Shown: positions 7,807 through 15,172, counted from the stretch's first letter. The stretch is DNA of 19,797 nucleotides from CAYXVF01 sp964468125 (GCA_964468125.1 CAYXVF010000110.1:1-19797), one strand, 5' to 3'. A program made the numbers and translations. The notes: generated from the letters alone by a model not told the origin.

Positions 7807-8757
7807 TCAGGCGCTCGCAGCGTGCGAGTCCTTTCCGTCTACCCGTTCGCAGTAGTGGACCCACTGCTCGCGCTCCCCGCGCACCGCAGCAGCGTACTCC
7901 TGCTGAACCCACTTGGTGATCTCGCCCGGCTTGCCGGTTCCGATCTCGCGCCGGTCTACCTCGCGCACCGGGGTCACCTCAGCGGCAGTGCCGCACAGAA
8001 AGATCTCGTCGGCCGTGTAGAGCTGCTCGCGCGTGATCGTTTCCTCATGGACCGTGCGCCCCTGGCTCTCGAGCATCTCGATGACCGTAGCGCGAGTGAT
8101 CCCTGCGAGGATCGCCTGGCCCAAAGGCGGCGTGGAGATCCGGCCACCTTTGACCAGGAAGAGGTTTTCGCCGGTCCCTTCACACACGCGCCCTTCAGTG
8201 TCCAACATGAGCGCTTCGGAGTATCCGTCGGCGAGCGCCTCGCGCTTGGCCAAGATGCTCATCACGTACTGCCCACAGATCTTCCCCTTGGGCAGGCTCG
8301 TGTCCGCCTTGGGACGTCTGAAGCTCGACACACGAGTGCGGATCCCGTTCTTCACACCGTCTTCGCCGAGGTAGGCGCCCCAAGCCCAGGAAGCGATGGT
8401 CACCCGCACGTCGTTGCTCGCCGCGAGCCCCATCTGCCCCGCACTGAGAAACGCGATCGGTCGGAGGTAACAACCCGCCTCCAGCCCGTTGCGTTTCACG
8501 AGATCGAGACAGACCTCGACGAGCTGCTGCTGCGAGAAGGGGATCTCCATGAGGCACATGCCGGCTGACTCATAGAGTCGAGCGATGTGCTCGCGCAGTC
8601 GAAAGACCGCCGCGCCTCCGTCGCGCTGCGCGTAGCAACGAATCCCCTCGAAGACTCCGAGACCGTAGTGAAGGGTGTGTGTGAGAGTGTGAACGGTGGA
8701 CTCATCCCATGGGACGTATTCACCGTGATCCCAGATCCAATCGACTTTTTCGACCAT
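7807..8757 (-). CDS. ilvE: Branched-chain amino acid aminotransferase
   Basis: A 316-residue class IV PLP aminotransferase that interconverts valine, leucine and isoleucine with their 2-oxo acids, using glutamate/2-oxoglutarate. Visible family blocks are HYGLGVFEGIRCY (30-42), the catalytic lysine Lys159 in KGKICGQYV, GYSEALMLD (178-186), EGTGENLFLV (193-202), GITRATVIEM (219-228) and the phosphate-site segment FLCGTAAEVTPV (253-264). Length is typical of IlvE. The start at 8757 is two bases after the stop of the preceding 90-residue gene, and its Shine-Dalgarno AAAGG lies within that gene's last codons, so translation is probably coupled. D-amino-acid transaminase and aminodeoxychorismate lyase share the fold, but the ECGT-like 'CGTAAEVTPV' and 'YGLGVFEG' blocks favour IlvE. 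Confidence 0.94.
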   Translation of the reverse strand: MVEKVDWIWDHGEYVPWDESTVHTLTHTLHYGLGVFEGIRCYAQRDGGAAVFRLREHIARLYESAGMCLMEIPFSQQQLVEVCLDLVKRNGLEAGCYLRPIAFLSAGQMGLAASNDVRVTIASWAWGAYLGEDGVKNGIRTRVSSFRRPKADTSLPKGKICGQYVMSILAKREALADGYSEALMLDTEGRVCEGTGENLFLVKGGRISTPPLGQAILAGITRATVIEMLESQGRTVHEETITREQLYTADEIFLCGTAAEVTPVREVDRREIGTGKPGEITKWVQQEYAAAVRGEREQWVHYCERVDGKDSHAASA

Positions 8758-8759
8758 AC

Positions 8760-9032
8760 CTACCTTTGCGGGAGGTTCAGGCCTTCCGCTTCGAGCACCT
8801 CTTCCACCTCACGACGCTCAACGTCGTCTGGCTTGCCGGCGAGGAACTCGTCAAAAGCGCGAAGGACACGCTCTTCAGCGTGTAGCAACTCAGTGGCCCA
8901 GTCCGTCCCGAAGTTGTTGTGAATCAATCCAAGTCCCCCTGCCCACGAACGATAGTTCTCTAGCGCGAGCGTGAGCCGTCCTTCAACGGTTCGGGTGTCG
9001 GGGGTGGTCAACAAGGCGGTGGCGGCGGCCAT
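8760..9032 (-). CDS. Small helical protein of unknown function, coupled to ilvE
   Basis: This is a 90-residue protein whose start is set by a clear Shine-Dalgarno, AAGGAG at 9041-9046 on the - strand, eight bases before the ATG at 9032. A longer frame reaches 9164, but its extra residues are a Lys/Arg-rich stretch from non-coding poly-A DNA and lack a ribosome site. The protein begins MAAATALLTTPDTRTVEGRL and is acidic and mostly helical, with an aromatic centre (YRSWAGGLGLIHNNFGTDWA) and a Glu-rich tail. There is no signal peptide and no recognisable domain. Its TAG stop precedes the ilvE start by two bases, which makes it a first cistron with ilvE and suggests, without proving, a role tied to that enzyme. 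Confidence 0.7.
   Translation of the reverse strand: MAAATALLTTPDTRTVEGRLTLALENYRSWAGGLGLIHNNFGTDWATELLHAEERVLRAFDEFLAGKPDDVERREVEEVLEAEGLNLPQR
8763..8767 (-). promoter_or_regulatory. ilvE ribosome binding site inside the upstream gene
   Basis: On the - strand AAAGG ends five bases before the ilvE ATG. It lies in the final codons of the 90-residue gene, so ribosomes finishing that gene would land on it. This supports the chosen ilvE start. Confidence 0.55.
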
Positions 9033-9040
9033 AAAGGATG

Positions 9041-9046
9041 CTCCTT
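9041..9046 (-). promoter_or_regulatory. Ribosome binding site that fixes the 9032 start
   Basis: AAGGAG on the - strand stands eight bases before ATG at 9032. It rules out the longer 134-codon reading that begins at 9164. Confidence 0.6.
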
Positions 9047-9160
9047 CGAAAAATCCCTCTCTAATTTGTCGTACACGAACCACCGCCGGTTGCTCGCCTT
9101 TTTTGCGCTTTTTTTTCGCCCCGGCGACGGTCGCGTGACGAAGTCGAGGGAGCCGCGGCC

Positions 9161-9697
9161 TCACTGCACCGGAGCGCTCGGTTTGGCCTCGGTGATGGTG
9201 CTTTCGAGCACCAGCTTCACCCCTTTTTGGCCCTTCTGAACCGTCGCGATTTCACCGGTGAGATCCCCCGGAGTCCGCGAGATCGCGTCTCCGTCCTGAT
9301 CCAAGCGCACCGAGAGCGCAAACTCCTCCGGCAGCTCGACCCCCTGCATCATCAGGTCGGCGCCGGTCAGCGAGAATTCCATCGGGAGCTTCACCGGGTG
9401 CACCCGGCGGGTGAGCACGAGCGGTCCCTGGGCGCCCTCCCGCTTCAGGCGCCCCATCACGAACAGCGTCCCCGAAGCGGGCAAGGTGACGCCCTCCCCG
9501 GCCTCGATCACCCCTTCGACCAGGAGCTCCTTCGAGACCGCGCCCCCCATCGCGGCCACGGGCGCGTGGGGAGGGGGCTCCTTGGGCTCGGGCTGGCTGT
9601 CGCCGGCGACGCTGATCGGTTTCGCCGCGGGCTCCGGTTGTTTTTCACAGGCGACGGCGAATGCCCCCGCGACCACGAGTAGAACGATCCGTTTCAT
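9161..9697 (-). CDS. Lipoprotein resembling the C-terminal domain of CcmI/CycH
   Basis: A 178-residue lipoprotein. It begins MKRIVLLVVAGAFAVAC, with the lipid cysteine at residue 17, then a Pro/Glu-rich linker. A longer frame to 9790 adds only an Arg-rich non-signal leader, so the internal ATG at 9697 is chosen although its ribosome site is weak. The folded part (about residues 65-170) reads GTLFVMGRLKREGAQGPLVL, KLPMEFSLTGADLMM, then FALSVRLDQDGDAISRTPGD and LTGEI. This matches the pattern of the beta-sandwich domain at the end of cytochrome c maturation protein CcmI/CycH (small-residue 'LFV.aR', 'P.....L....MM.G', 'v..Ri...G.A....GDL.G'). The TPR and membrane parts of CcmI are absent and no other ccm gene is nearby. 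A periplasmic role in cytochrome c assembly is therefore possible but unproven. Confidence 0.75.
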   Translation of the reverse strand: MKRIVLLVVAGAFAVACEKQPEPAAKPISVAGDSQPEPKEPPPHAPVAAMGGAVSKELLVEGVIEAGEGVTLPASGTLFVMGRLKREGAQGPLVLTRRVHPVKLPMEFSLTGADLMMQGVELPEEFALSVRLDQDGDAISRTPGDLTGEIATVQKGQKGVKLVLESTITEAKPSAPVQ

Positions 9698-9738
9698 GGG
9701 CAAGGGTCTACGGTGCCCGCGGGGCTCGGCGCAAGGGC

Positions 9739-9954
9739 TCAGGAGGCGGGCGATGCGAAGGCACCGCGGCTCGGAGGAGCGTCGTAGCACACCCCGTCGA
9801 AGTCAAAGACCACCTCGCTGAGCGCCGTGCCCGTCCGCACCGCGGGGCTCGTGGATTGGAGCGCCCAGCTCGCGCCCGGGTCGACGAAGAGCGGATCTTC
9901 ACCGTAGAGCCCAGACGAAACCCAGCGCGATACCTTTTTGAACGTGAGCGACAT
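9739..9954 (-). CDS. Doubtful 71-residue ORF
   Basis: An ATG frame of 71 codons, beginning MSLTFKKVSRWVSSGLYGED and ending with a serine/alanine-rich tail. Composition is plausible (aromatics, no long basic runs) and it lies between same-strand genes. It lacks a good Shine-Dalgarno (only CGGTCGGGA before the ATG) and matches nothing I recognise. The VVFDFDGVCYD string near its end looks like a HAD motif but sits at the wrong end of the protein with no domain after it. It partly opposes a + strand frame at 9938-10276, and at most one of the two is likely real. Confidence 0.35.
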   Translation of the reverse strand: MSLTFKKVSRWVSSGLYGEDPLFVDPGASWALQSTSPAVRTGTALSEVVFDFDGVCYDAPPSRGAFASPAS

Positions 9955-10276
9955 TCCCGACCGCCTGAAGTCGCTTCACCGAACCCAACACGACGCCCTC
10001 GAGAACGGATCGGAGCGGGTGGACGCGACCGAAGACGAGCAGCGACCTCGCGTGCTCGCCGACCGCGAAGCCAATCTCTGCGCCGCCTTCGAGAAGATCC
10101 GCGAGAAAGAGCCCGATGCACTAAAGCTGCGCGTCCAATATGTCACACCCCTGACCCGTGGCGCCGCCCCGCTCGATAGCGTCGACGGGGTCGAGGCCGG
10201 CAAGGTGCTCAGGAGATCGCGGCGGCCACGATCTCCGCGATGTCCTTCGCCTCCTGAGGTTTCTCCAGGTGGTTGA
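9938..10276 (+). CDS. Doubtful 112-residue ORF opposing the Fe-S gene end
   Basis: A frame on the + strand from a TTG at 9938. The first 85 or so residues have a protein-like charged, helical composition (for example AAFEKIREKEPDALKLRVQY) and strong G/C at third positions. The last 20 become Arg/Pro/Ser-rich where it runs antisense into the 3' end of the Fe-S oxidoreductase gene. The start codon is weak and there is no ribosome site. It is the only candidate that would fill the 254 bases between 9955 and 10208. It may be a gene remnant or a shadow. Confidence 0.25.
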   Translation: MNVSDIPDRLKSLHRTQHDALENGSERVDATEDEQRPRVLADREANLCAAFEKIREKEPDALKLRVQYVTPLTRGAAPLDSVDGVEAGKVLRRSRRPRSPRCPSPPEVSPGG

Positions 10277-12200
10277 TGCCGTCTCGCATCATGATCAGGC
10301 AGAAGGGACACGCATTGGCCACGGTGTCGGTGTGCATCTCCACCGCTTCGTTTGCGCGGTGCACGTTGATGCGCTCGCCGATGTCCTCTTCCATCCAGAA
10401 GCGGCCGCCGCCTGCGCCGCAGCACACGGAGCGTGACTTGTTGCGAGGAAGCTCCTTGAAGGTGGTTCCCTTGACCGCTTCGATGACGTTCCGCGGCGCG
10501 TCGTAGATCCCGTGATAGCGGCCGATGTAGCAGCTGTCGTGATAGGTGACGGACTCATTCACCTCTTCGGTGAGGTTCAGCTTACCGTCCTTGATGAGCT
10601 CGTCGATCAGCTGGCTGTGGTGCACCACCTCATACTCGCCGCCGAACTGCGGATATTCGGTTTTGATCGTGTGCATGCAGTGCGGACAGTTCGTCACGAT
10701 CTTCTTGACATTGTAGCCATTCAGAGTCTCGACGTTTTGCGACGCTAGCATTTGGTAGAGATATTCGTTCCCGGTCCGGCGTGCCGGGTCACCGGTGCAC
10801 GCTTCCTCTTTGCCGAGGATCGCGAATTTCACCCCGGCCGCCCGCAGGATCTTCACCATCGCGAGGGTCACCTTCTTCGTCCGATCGTCGAAGCTGCCTG
10901 CGCACCCGATCCAATAGAGCAGCGGCGGCTCCTCGCCGTCCTTCAGCTGGAGCTCGCCCAGCTGGGGAATGTCGAGACCTTCCGCCCACTCGTCACGTTT
11001 GTCGTAGCCCACGCCCCAGGGATTCTGGTTGTTCTCCATCCCCTTGTAGGCCCGCTGCAGCTCCGGCGAAACGTCGCCTTCCATCAACACCTTGTACTGA
11101 CGCATCGCGATGATCCGCGGGGTTTGCTCGATGAAGACCGGGCACTCCTGCTCGCAAGCGCCGCAGGTGGTGCAGGCCCAGATGGTCTCCGGCTTGATTC
11201 GGTTGCCGACGAGGTCTGGCAGCGCTTCGACCTTCTCTTTCTCCCCGGATAGGAGCGCCTCCTTGTGCTCGTAGAGCTCGGCCTTGAGGTCCTTGTTTAG
11301 CTCGCGGTGACTCAGTGGCTTGCCCGTGAGCATCGTCGGACAATAGACGTTGCAGCGTCCGCACTCCGTGCACGAATAGGTGTCGAGCACCATTTTCCAG
11401 TGCATATCCGCCACCGAGCGCATCCCGTAGCTCGCGGCTTCTTCGTCCTCGAGGTCCATCTTCGGTACGGCGCCATAGGGCTCGAGGTTGCGGAAGTACA
11501 CGTCCGGTATGCCGGTGATGACGTGAAAGTGTTTTCCGATCGGTAGGAAGTTTAGAAACGTGAGAACCGTGGCTACGTGAATCCACCAGGCCGCGTCCCC
11601 CACCAATTGCGCCGTCCCCGTGCTCGCGCCGGCCACCGACTGTCCAAACAGCCAGCCTACGGGATTCCACCAAACGAAGGGGGCCGTGCCGTCACCGGCT
11701 GCCGCCTGCATCCAAGCGCCGTAGCTCAAGAAGTCCGTCACCATCAGGGTCGTGATCATCAGGAGGATGAACACGCCTTCCCAGGAGCGGCCCACGCGGG
11801 AAGGTCGGGGCGAGAGCCTGCGATAGAGCGCGTAGCTCACGCCGACGAGGACCAGAACCTCGATCAGGTCCTTCACCAGCGTATAGATCTCATTCAAGGG
11901 GCTCGGCAGAAGGTGCCAACCCGGCGAATAGGCGTGCACGATGTGCTGAATCGTCGCGAGGGAAACGACCATAAAGCCCGCAAAAATGAAGATGTGGGCA
12001 ACGCCCGCCACGAGGTCCCTCGGCATGCGCCACTGGCCGATGGCGAATTTCAGAACGCTCTTGACCCGCTCCGGGACGTTGTCGAAGCGATTTGTGGGCT
12101 GAACCGCTGCCAGGAGGCGCATTCGCGGGGTCATCAACACCGCGAAGATGCCGAGGGCAGCCAGAAGCATCAGGGTCATCACGATCGCGTTCAAGGCCAT
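10209..12200 (-). CDS. Membrane Fe-S oxidoreductase, ETF:menaquinone oxidoreductase-like (EMO/HdrD type)
   Basis: A 663-residue protein. The N-terminal half has membrane helices at about 5-23, 66-88, 111-126, 142-160 and 203-220, like the heme b/quinone domain of nitrate reductase gamma. Two [4Fe-4S] ferredoxin motifs follow: CTECGRCNVYCP (Cys277, 280, 283, 287) and CTTCGACEQECP (343, 346, 349, 353). The C-terminal region has two CCG (HdrB/GlpC-like) domains. The first is a variant with Cys433, EACTGD at 466-471 and CPHC at 505-508. The second has CYIGRYHG, VCCGAGGGRF at 592-601 and CPFC at 631-634. This arrangement matches membrane Fe-S proteins that pass electrons from ETF (acyl-CoA dehydrogenases) to menaquinone in Deltaproteobacteria and Firmicutes. 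etfAB is usually a neighbour but is not in this window. ATG at 12200 has a perfect AAGGAGG five bases upstream. Heterodisulfide-type activity on another donor is the alternative. Confidence 0.9.
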   Translation of the reverse strand: MALNAIVMTLMLLAALGIFAVLMTPRMRLLAAVQPTNRFDNVPERVKSVLKFAIGQWRMPRDLVAGVAHIFIFAGFMVVSLATIQHIVHAYSPGWHLLPSPLNEIYTLVKDLIEVLVLVGVSYALYRRLSPRPSRVGRSWEGVFILLMITTLMVTDFLSYGAWMQAAAGDGTAPFVWWNPVGWLFGQSVAGASTGTAQLVGDAAWWIHVATVLTFLNFLPIGKHFHVITGIPDVYFRNLEPYGAVPKMDLEDEEAASYGMRSVADMHWKMVLDTYSCTECGRCNVYCPTMLTGKPLSHRELNKDLKAELYEHKEALLSGEKEKVEALPDLVGNRIKPETIWACTTCGACEQECPVFIEQTPRIIAMRQYKVLMEGDVSPELQRAYKGMENNQNPWGVGYDKRDEWAEGLDIPQLGELQLKDGEEPPLLYWIGCAGSFDDRTKKVTLAMVKILRAAGVKFAILGKEEACTGDPARRTGNEYLYQMLASQNVETLNGYNVKKIVTNCPHCMHTIKTEYPQFGGEYEVVHHSQLIDELIKDGKLNLTEEVNESVTYHDSCYIGRYHGIYDAPRNVIEAVKGTTFKELPRNKSRSVCCGAGGGRFWMEEDIGERINVHRANEAVEMHTDTVANACPFCLIMMRDGINHLEKPQEAKDIAEIVAAAIS

Positions 12201-12205
12201 CTCAC

Positions 12206-12212
12206 CCTCCTT
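12206..12212 (-). promoter_or_regulatory. Strong ribosome binding site of the Fe-S oxidoreductase
   Basis: AAGGAGG on the - strand ends five bases before ATG at 12200. It is the best Shine-Dalgarno in the window and implies high translation. Confidence 0.7.
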
Positions 12213-12386
12213 TTGGCGTACATCTCGCTCGTTTAGATGCCAGGGCGTCCCGGTCGACGCAATGAGTCACGGGGAATAGACGATCAGACTCGAGCGCTCG
12301 TTAGGAACCGCGCGGAGCACGCCTCGCTGCTGTTGACGTTTTTGCTCGCTTCAGGTTTGCGCCCTCGATCGATGAAAGGCTCGCCG
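12213..12386. promoter_or_regulatory. Divergent promoter region between the Fe-S oxidoreductase and Sel1 genes
   Basis: The two neighbouring genes are transcribed away from each other, so promoters for both must lie here. A TTGACG hexamer at 12333-12338 is a possible -35 for the + strand gene, but the matching -10 (TTTGCG at 12356-12361) is poor. A 10-bp palindrome, CGAGCGCTCG, at 12291-12300 could bind a dimeric regulator. Exact promoters cannot be set from the sequence. Confidence 0.4.
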
Positions 12387-13853
12387 ATGCTCAAAACCAT
12401 TCTCGCGCTCGTCGTGCTCACCGTGAGCCAGAGCCCCAGCCCGGACGTGAGTGCCTGTGCCCAGGGCGACGGCACGGCCTGCGCCCGCCTTCCGACCTAC
12501 GCCCTCGAAGGATACGGCCTGCTCGAAGCCGTTCTGCGCCAGTGCAGCGAGACCACCAACGGCGCTTCGTGCATGAGCGCGGGACTCGCCATCAGCGAAC
12601 GCAACCCGGTTCACGCAAACGCCCTCCTCGAGCGCTCCTGCGAGCTCGGCTTCGAGCCAGGCTGCGCCGAGCTGATACGACGCCTCTCCATGGGCTCTGT
12701 GAACAATCCCGAGACGCCGCGCGACCTCACCCGCGCCCTCGCACTCCTCGGCGGCCACTGCGCCGAGGTGGTGCACCGCTCCCCCTGCGATTCGCTGCGC
12801 ACCCAGCCCCTTTGGAACGTGCCGAGCATTCATCGCGCGCGTGTGGATTGTGCCAAGGGTTCTGCCGACGCTTGCCTAGCCCTCGGCAGGACTTTCAGTG
12901 GCGGACCCGGTGTCTCCCTCTCGGAGGCCGATTGGCAGGAGGCGGCAGCAAGCCTGCAACGCAGCTGCGAGGTCGAAGATCCGCGCGGCTGCTACGAGCT
13001 CGGTGAGCTGCTTCAAGCAGGTCAAGGGCAGCCGAAAGACCTCGACCGGGCACGGGCTGCGTTTGCCCGCGCCTGTGACGCGGGGTCGAGCGACGGTTGT
13101 GAGCGCCACGAGCTACTGGATCTGCCACTCAAAGGCTGTAACGACGGAGACGGGATGGCGTGCGCGGAGCTCGCGCGGAGCTATTCGGCCTCGCCTGGCC
13201 ACCGGCGTGATCGTGACCGCGCGGGTGAGCTCTGGGAACGCGCCTGCGACTTGACGGCGAGTGCCTGCCGAGATGCTGGGGACGCCTATCGCCTCGGAGT
13301 AGGCGTCAGCCCCGACCTCGACCGCGCCCTGGCTTACTACAACCGTGCGGGCGAACGCGATGTGACCCGGCGCTTCGAGGAGGCCGCGCGGGGCTGCAAG
13401 AAGGGGCTCCCCCAGGCCTGCGTACGCCTCGGCGACCTGTACTTTGGCGATCCTGCGGGCACGCCACTCCAGGCAGACGCCGCGCGCGAGCACTATGAAC
13501 GCGGATGCGAGCTGATGGGAGGCGAAGCGTGCATGCGCCTCGTGGACCGCTACTCCGTCGACCAGGATGGGCGCCCCAACGCGAGTGCCGTGCGCTACGC
13601 GAAAGCGGCCTGCGACGCCAGCGACGGGGCGGGGTGTACGGTCTGGGGCAACCTGATCACAGGAAAGGTCGTGGACGCGCCCGAGTCGGCCGTGCGCGAG
13701 GCCTACCAAAAAGCCTGCGACCGAGGCGACGGCGAAGGCTGCTACCGCCTGGGGCTCGCGCTGCAGCGGGACCCCAACCGCGCCGACGCGAGCATTGCGC
13801 TGCTGCAGCGCGCCTGCTCGCTGAGCTACACCGCAGCGTGTGACACGCCTTGA
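12387..13853 (+). CDS. Exported cysteine-rich Sel1-repeat protein
   Basis: A 488-residue protein. The frame is open back to 12237, but the ATG at 12387 is preferred because AAAGG (12375-12379) lies seven bases upstream and the protein then begins with a short signal peptide (MLKTILALVVLTVSQS). The body is roughly a dozen 30-40 residue Sel1-like helical repeats with the recurrent pattern A...C..G...AC..LG, for example CEVEDPRGCYELGELLQAG and ACDRGDGEGCYRLGLALQ. Paired cysteines in each repeat, as in Helicobacter Hcp proteins, suggest disulfides formed in the periplasm. Sel1 repeats are protein-protein scaffolds, so no enzymatic role is implied. Multi-gene families of such proteins are common in myxobacteria. 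It is the first gene of a + strand run. A weak hairpin (GGCTC/GAGCC, 13863-13882) follows the stop. Confidence 0.85.
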   Translation: MLKTILALVVLTVSQSPSPDVSACAQGDGTACARLPTYALEGYGLLEAVLRQCSETTNGASCMSAGLAISERNPVHANALLERSCELGFEPGCAELIRRLSMGSVNNPETPRDLTRALALLGGHCAEVVHRSPCDSLRTQPLWNVPSIHRARVDCAKGSADACLALGRTFSGGPGVSLSEADWQEAAASLQRSCEVEDPRGCYELGELLQAGQGQPKDLDRARAAFARACDAGSSDGCERHELLDLPLKGCNDGDGMACAELARSYSASPGHRRDRDRAGELWERACDLTASACRDAGDAYRLGVGVSPDLDRALAYYNRAGERDVTRRFEEAARGCKKGLPQACVRLGDLYFGDPAGTPLQADAAREHYERGCELMGGEACMRLVDRYSVDQDGRPNASAVRYAKAACDASDGAGCTVWGNLITGKVVDAPESAVREAYQKACDRGDGEGCYRLGLALQRDPNRADASIALLQRACSLSYTAACDTP

Positions 13854-14009
13854 GATCGTCACGGCTCGAAGGACTCAGAGCCCCGGAGCTCGCGTCTCGA
13901 GTCGAATCCCCGGCGGTTGAGGGCTGTGCGCGGAAGTGGGAGCTCGATTTCCCCTTTTTCGCCTTGCACGTCGCCCCGCGTGCGGCACGCTCTACCCAGA
14001 GTTTCACCG

Positions 14010-15104
14010 ATGCGCACCGTTCATCTGCTGGTTTCTACGATCCCTCTCGCACTGCTCCCGGCCTGCGGGTCGCCCGAGGTGACCCAGCCGGGCGAGTCGG
14101 TCGAGCTCGACGCCGGTGGCGGTGGCAGTAGCGCAGCCGCCGATGACGTGGACGACGCGAACACGAACACGAACACGAACNNNNNNNNNNNNNNNNNNNN
14201 NNNNNNNNNNNNNNNNNNNNNNNNNNNNNNNNNNNNNNNNNNNNNNNNNNNNNNNNNNNNNNNNNNNNNNNNNNNNNNNNCGAACACGAACACGAACACG
14301 AACACGTCGAACGAGAACACGGCGGACGACGGTACCACGGGCAACGGAAACGGAAACGGAAACGGAAACGGCGCGAGCGATGGGCCTCCAGTATCGACCA
14401 CTCAGTTCGCAGAGGCCGATGGCTATATCGTCATGGAAATGGAGTCCGCAAGCCTGACGAGCAGCCTCGAGTGGGACATGCGGGCAGAGCTGCCCGGCTA
14501 TACGGGTGACGGATACTTTCAGTTCATGGGCAACGGCATCTGCAATGGGCCCGCCAATAGCCCACTCGAGTTCACCTTCTCCGTGGCCACGGGCGGTCGC
14601 TACGAGCTGCGATTGCGCGCGGCAAAATTCACTCACTGTGTAGAATGGAAGAACCCCGACAACCACGTCGACGACACCTCGACGAGCGGCTGCAATCACG
14701 AGCACGGGACCTGCACGAGCGTCGCCTTTCCGACCGGCAACGACTGCCCCGATCCCACGACTCAGTGCCGGCGCAGCGACATCTCGAACGATGCCTTCGT
14801 TCAGATCAGAGACGCGAGCGGCAACTACGTCGCCTTCGTGAATCAGCCACAGAGCTCGATCGGCGATGGCATCAAGCTCTTTGGCGGCAACAACAACGAG
14901 TGGGGGTGGACCGGCAAATCCGCGCTCGATACGAATGACACCAAGTGGGACGCCCATTGGGATCTCTCCCCGGGTGACTACGCGTTGATCTTGGAAGGAC
15001 GCTCCCAGATGTTCCGAATCGACCGTATGGTCCTCTTTGATGAGGGACGGAACAGCTTCAACAGAAACGGCTTTGTCGAGCTGGGTGAGACGCTTACGCC
15101 TTGA
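14010..15104 (+). CDS. Lipoprotein with Asn-Thr/Asn-Gly repeat linker and CBM-like C-terminal domain (contains assembly gap)
   Basis: The start is ATG 14010, which gives a lipoprotein signal (MRTVHLLVSTIPLALLPAC). The frame upstream to 13917 lacks signal character. After an acidic Gly/Ser/Ala segment comes a low-complexity linker: an (Asn-Thr)n run interrupted by 100 N, then SNENTADDGTTG and (Gly-Asn)5. The remaining 235 or so residues form a beta-rich domain opening EADGYIVMEMESASLTSS, with GYTGDGYFQFMG, FTFSVATGGRYELRLRAA and IDRMVLFDEG. 'Glu-x-Glu...GY.GdGY...y.l.lR' is the look of CBM6/CBM35 or GH115-C-like carbohydrate-binding domains. Six cysteines around CNHEHGTCTS and CPDPTTQCRR probably make disulfides. 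It is best read as a surface lipoprotein holding a sugar-binding module on a flexible stalk. The true length depends on the gap. Confidence 0.8.
   Translation: MRTVHLLVSTIPLALLPACGSPEVTQPGESVELDAGGGGSSAAADDVDDANTNTNTNXXXXXXXXXXXXXXXXXXXXXXXXXXXXXXXXXXNTNTNTNTSNENTADDGTTGNGNGNGNGNGASDGPPVSTTQFAEADGYIVMEMESASLTSSLEWDMRAELPGYTGDGYFQFMGNGICNGPANSPLEFTFSVATGGRYELRLRAAKFTHCVEWKNPDNHVDDTSTSGCNHEHGTCTSVAFPTGNDCPDPTTQCRRSDISNDAFVQIRDASGNYVAFVNQPQSSIGDGIKLFGGNNNEWGWTGKSALDTNDTKWDAHWDLSPGDYALILEGRSQMFRIDRMVLFDEGRNSFNRNGFVELGETLTP
14160..14306 (+). repeat. Hexanucleotide array (AAC ACG)n encoding Asn-Thr, broken by the gap
   Basis: Three and a half copies of AACACG precede the gap (14160-14180) and four follow it (14283-14306), all in phase with the reading frame. 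The array presumably continues through the unresolved 100 N. Any whole number of hexamers keeps the frame, so the lipoprotein stays open whatever the real copy number. Confidence 0.85.
14181..14280. other. Assembly gap of exactly 100 N
   Basis: Exactly one hundred N, the conventional size for a gap of unknown length. It falls inside the AACACG array, so repeat collapse is the evident reason assembly failed there. Confidence 0.95.
14343..14369 (+). repeat. Second hexanucleotide array (AAC GGA) encoding Asn-Gly
   Basis: Four and a half perfect copies of AACGGA, in frame, lie 36 bases beyond the first array. They use the same Asn codon but a different partner codon. Confidence 0.85.
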
Positions 15105-15151
15105 GTTGACTCTGTCCCCGAACCCCAGCAAAGCGGGTGATACGCGAGGTA

Positions 15152-15166
15152 CCTCCTCGGCGGAGG
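15152..15166 (+). promoter_or_regulatory. Hairpin that contains the NUDIX-MBL ribosome binding site
   Basis: CCTCC at 15152-15156 pairs with GGAGG at 15162-15166 across a 5-base loop. GGAGG lies six bases before GTG at 15173 and is the obvious Shine-Dalgarno. It decides the start over the GTG at 15137. The same pairing would hide the site from the ribosome, which allows translational control. Confidence 0.5.
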
Positions 15167-15172
15167 CGCACA

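Noticed and set aside
6934..8568. 544-codon open frame on the + strand
   Set aside because: It runs antisense across two clearly recognised genes, ilvE and the GNAT-nitrilase, and has no family motif.
9739..9780. VVFDFDGVCYD in the 71-codon ORF, resembling a HAD phosphatase motif
   Set aside because: In HAD enzymes this motif starts the domain. Here the protein ends about 14 residues later, so it is chance.
13899..13915. GAGTCGAATCCCCGG, resembling a tRNA T-arm
   Set aside because: The flanking bases do not form the T-stem, and no acceptor, D or anticodon arm can be folded around it.
14160..14369. Possible CRISPR array
   Set aside because: The units are six-base in-frame codon repeats without spacers and lie inside a coding frame.
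14004..15131. 375-codon - strand frame with a Val-Arg repeat
   Set aside because: It is the complement of the lipoprotein. The Val-Arg run is only the AACACG array read backwards.
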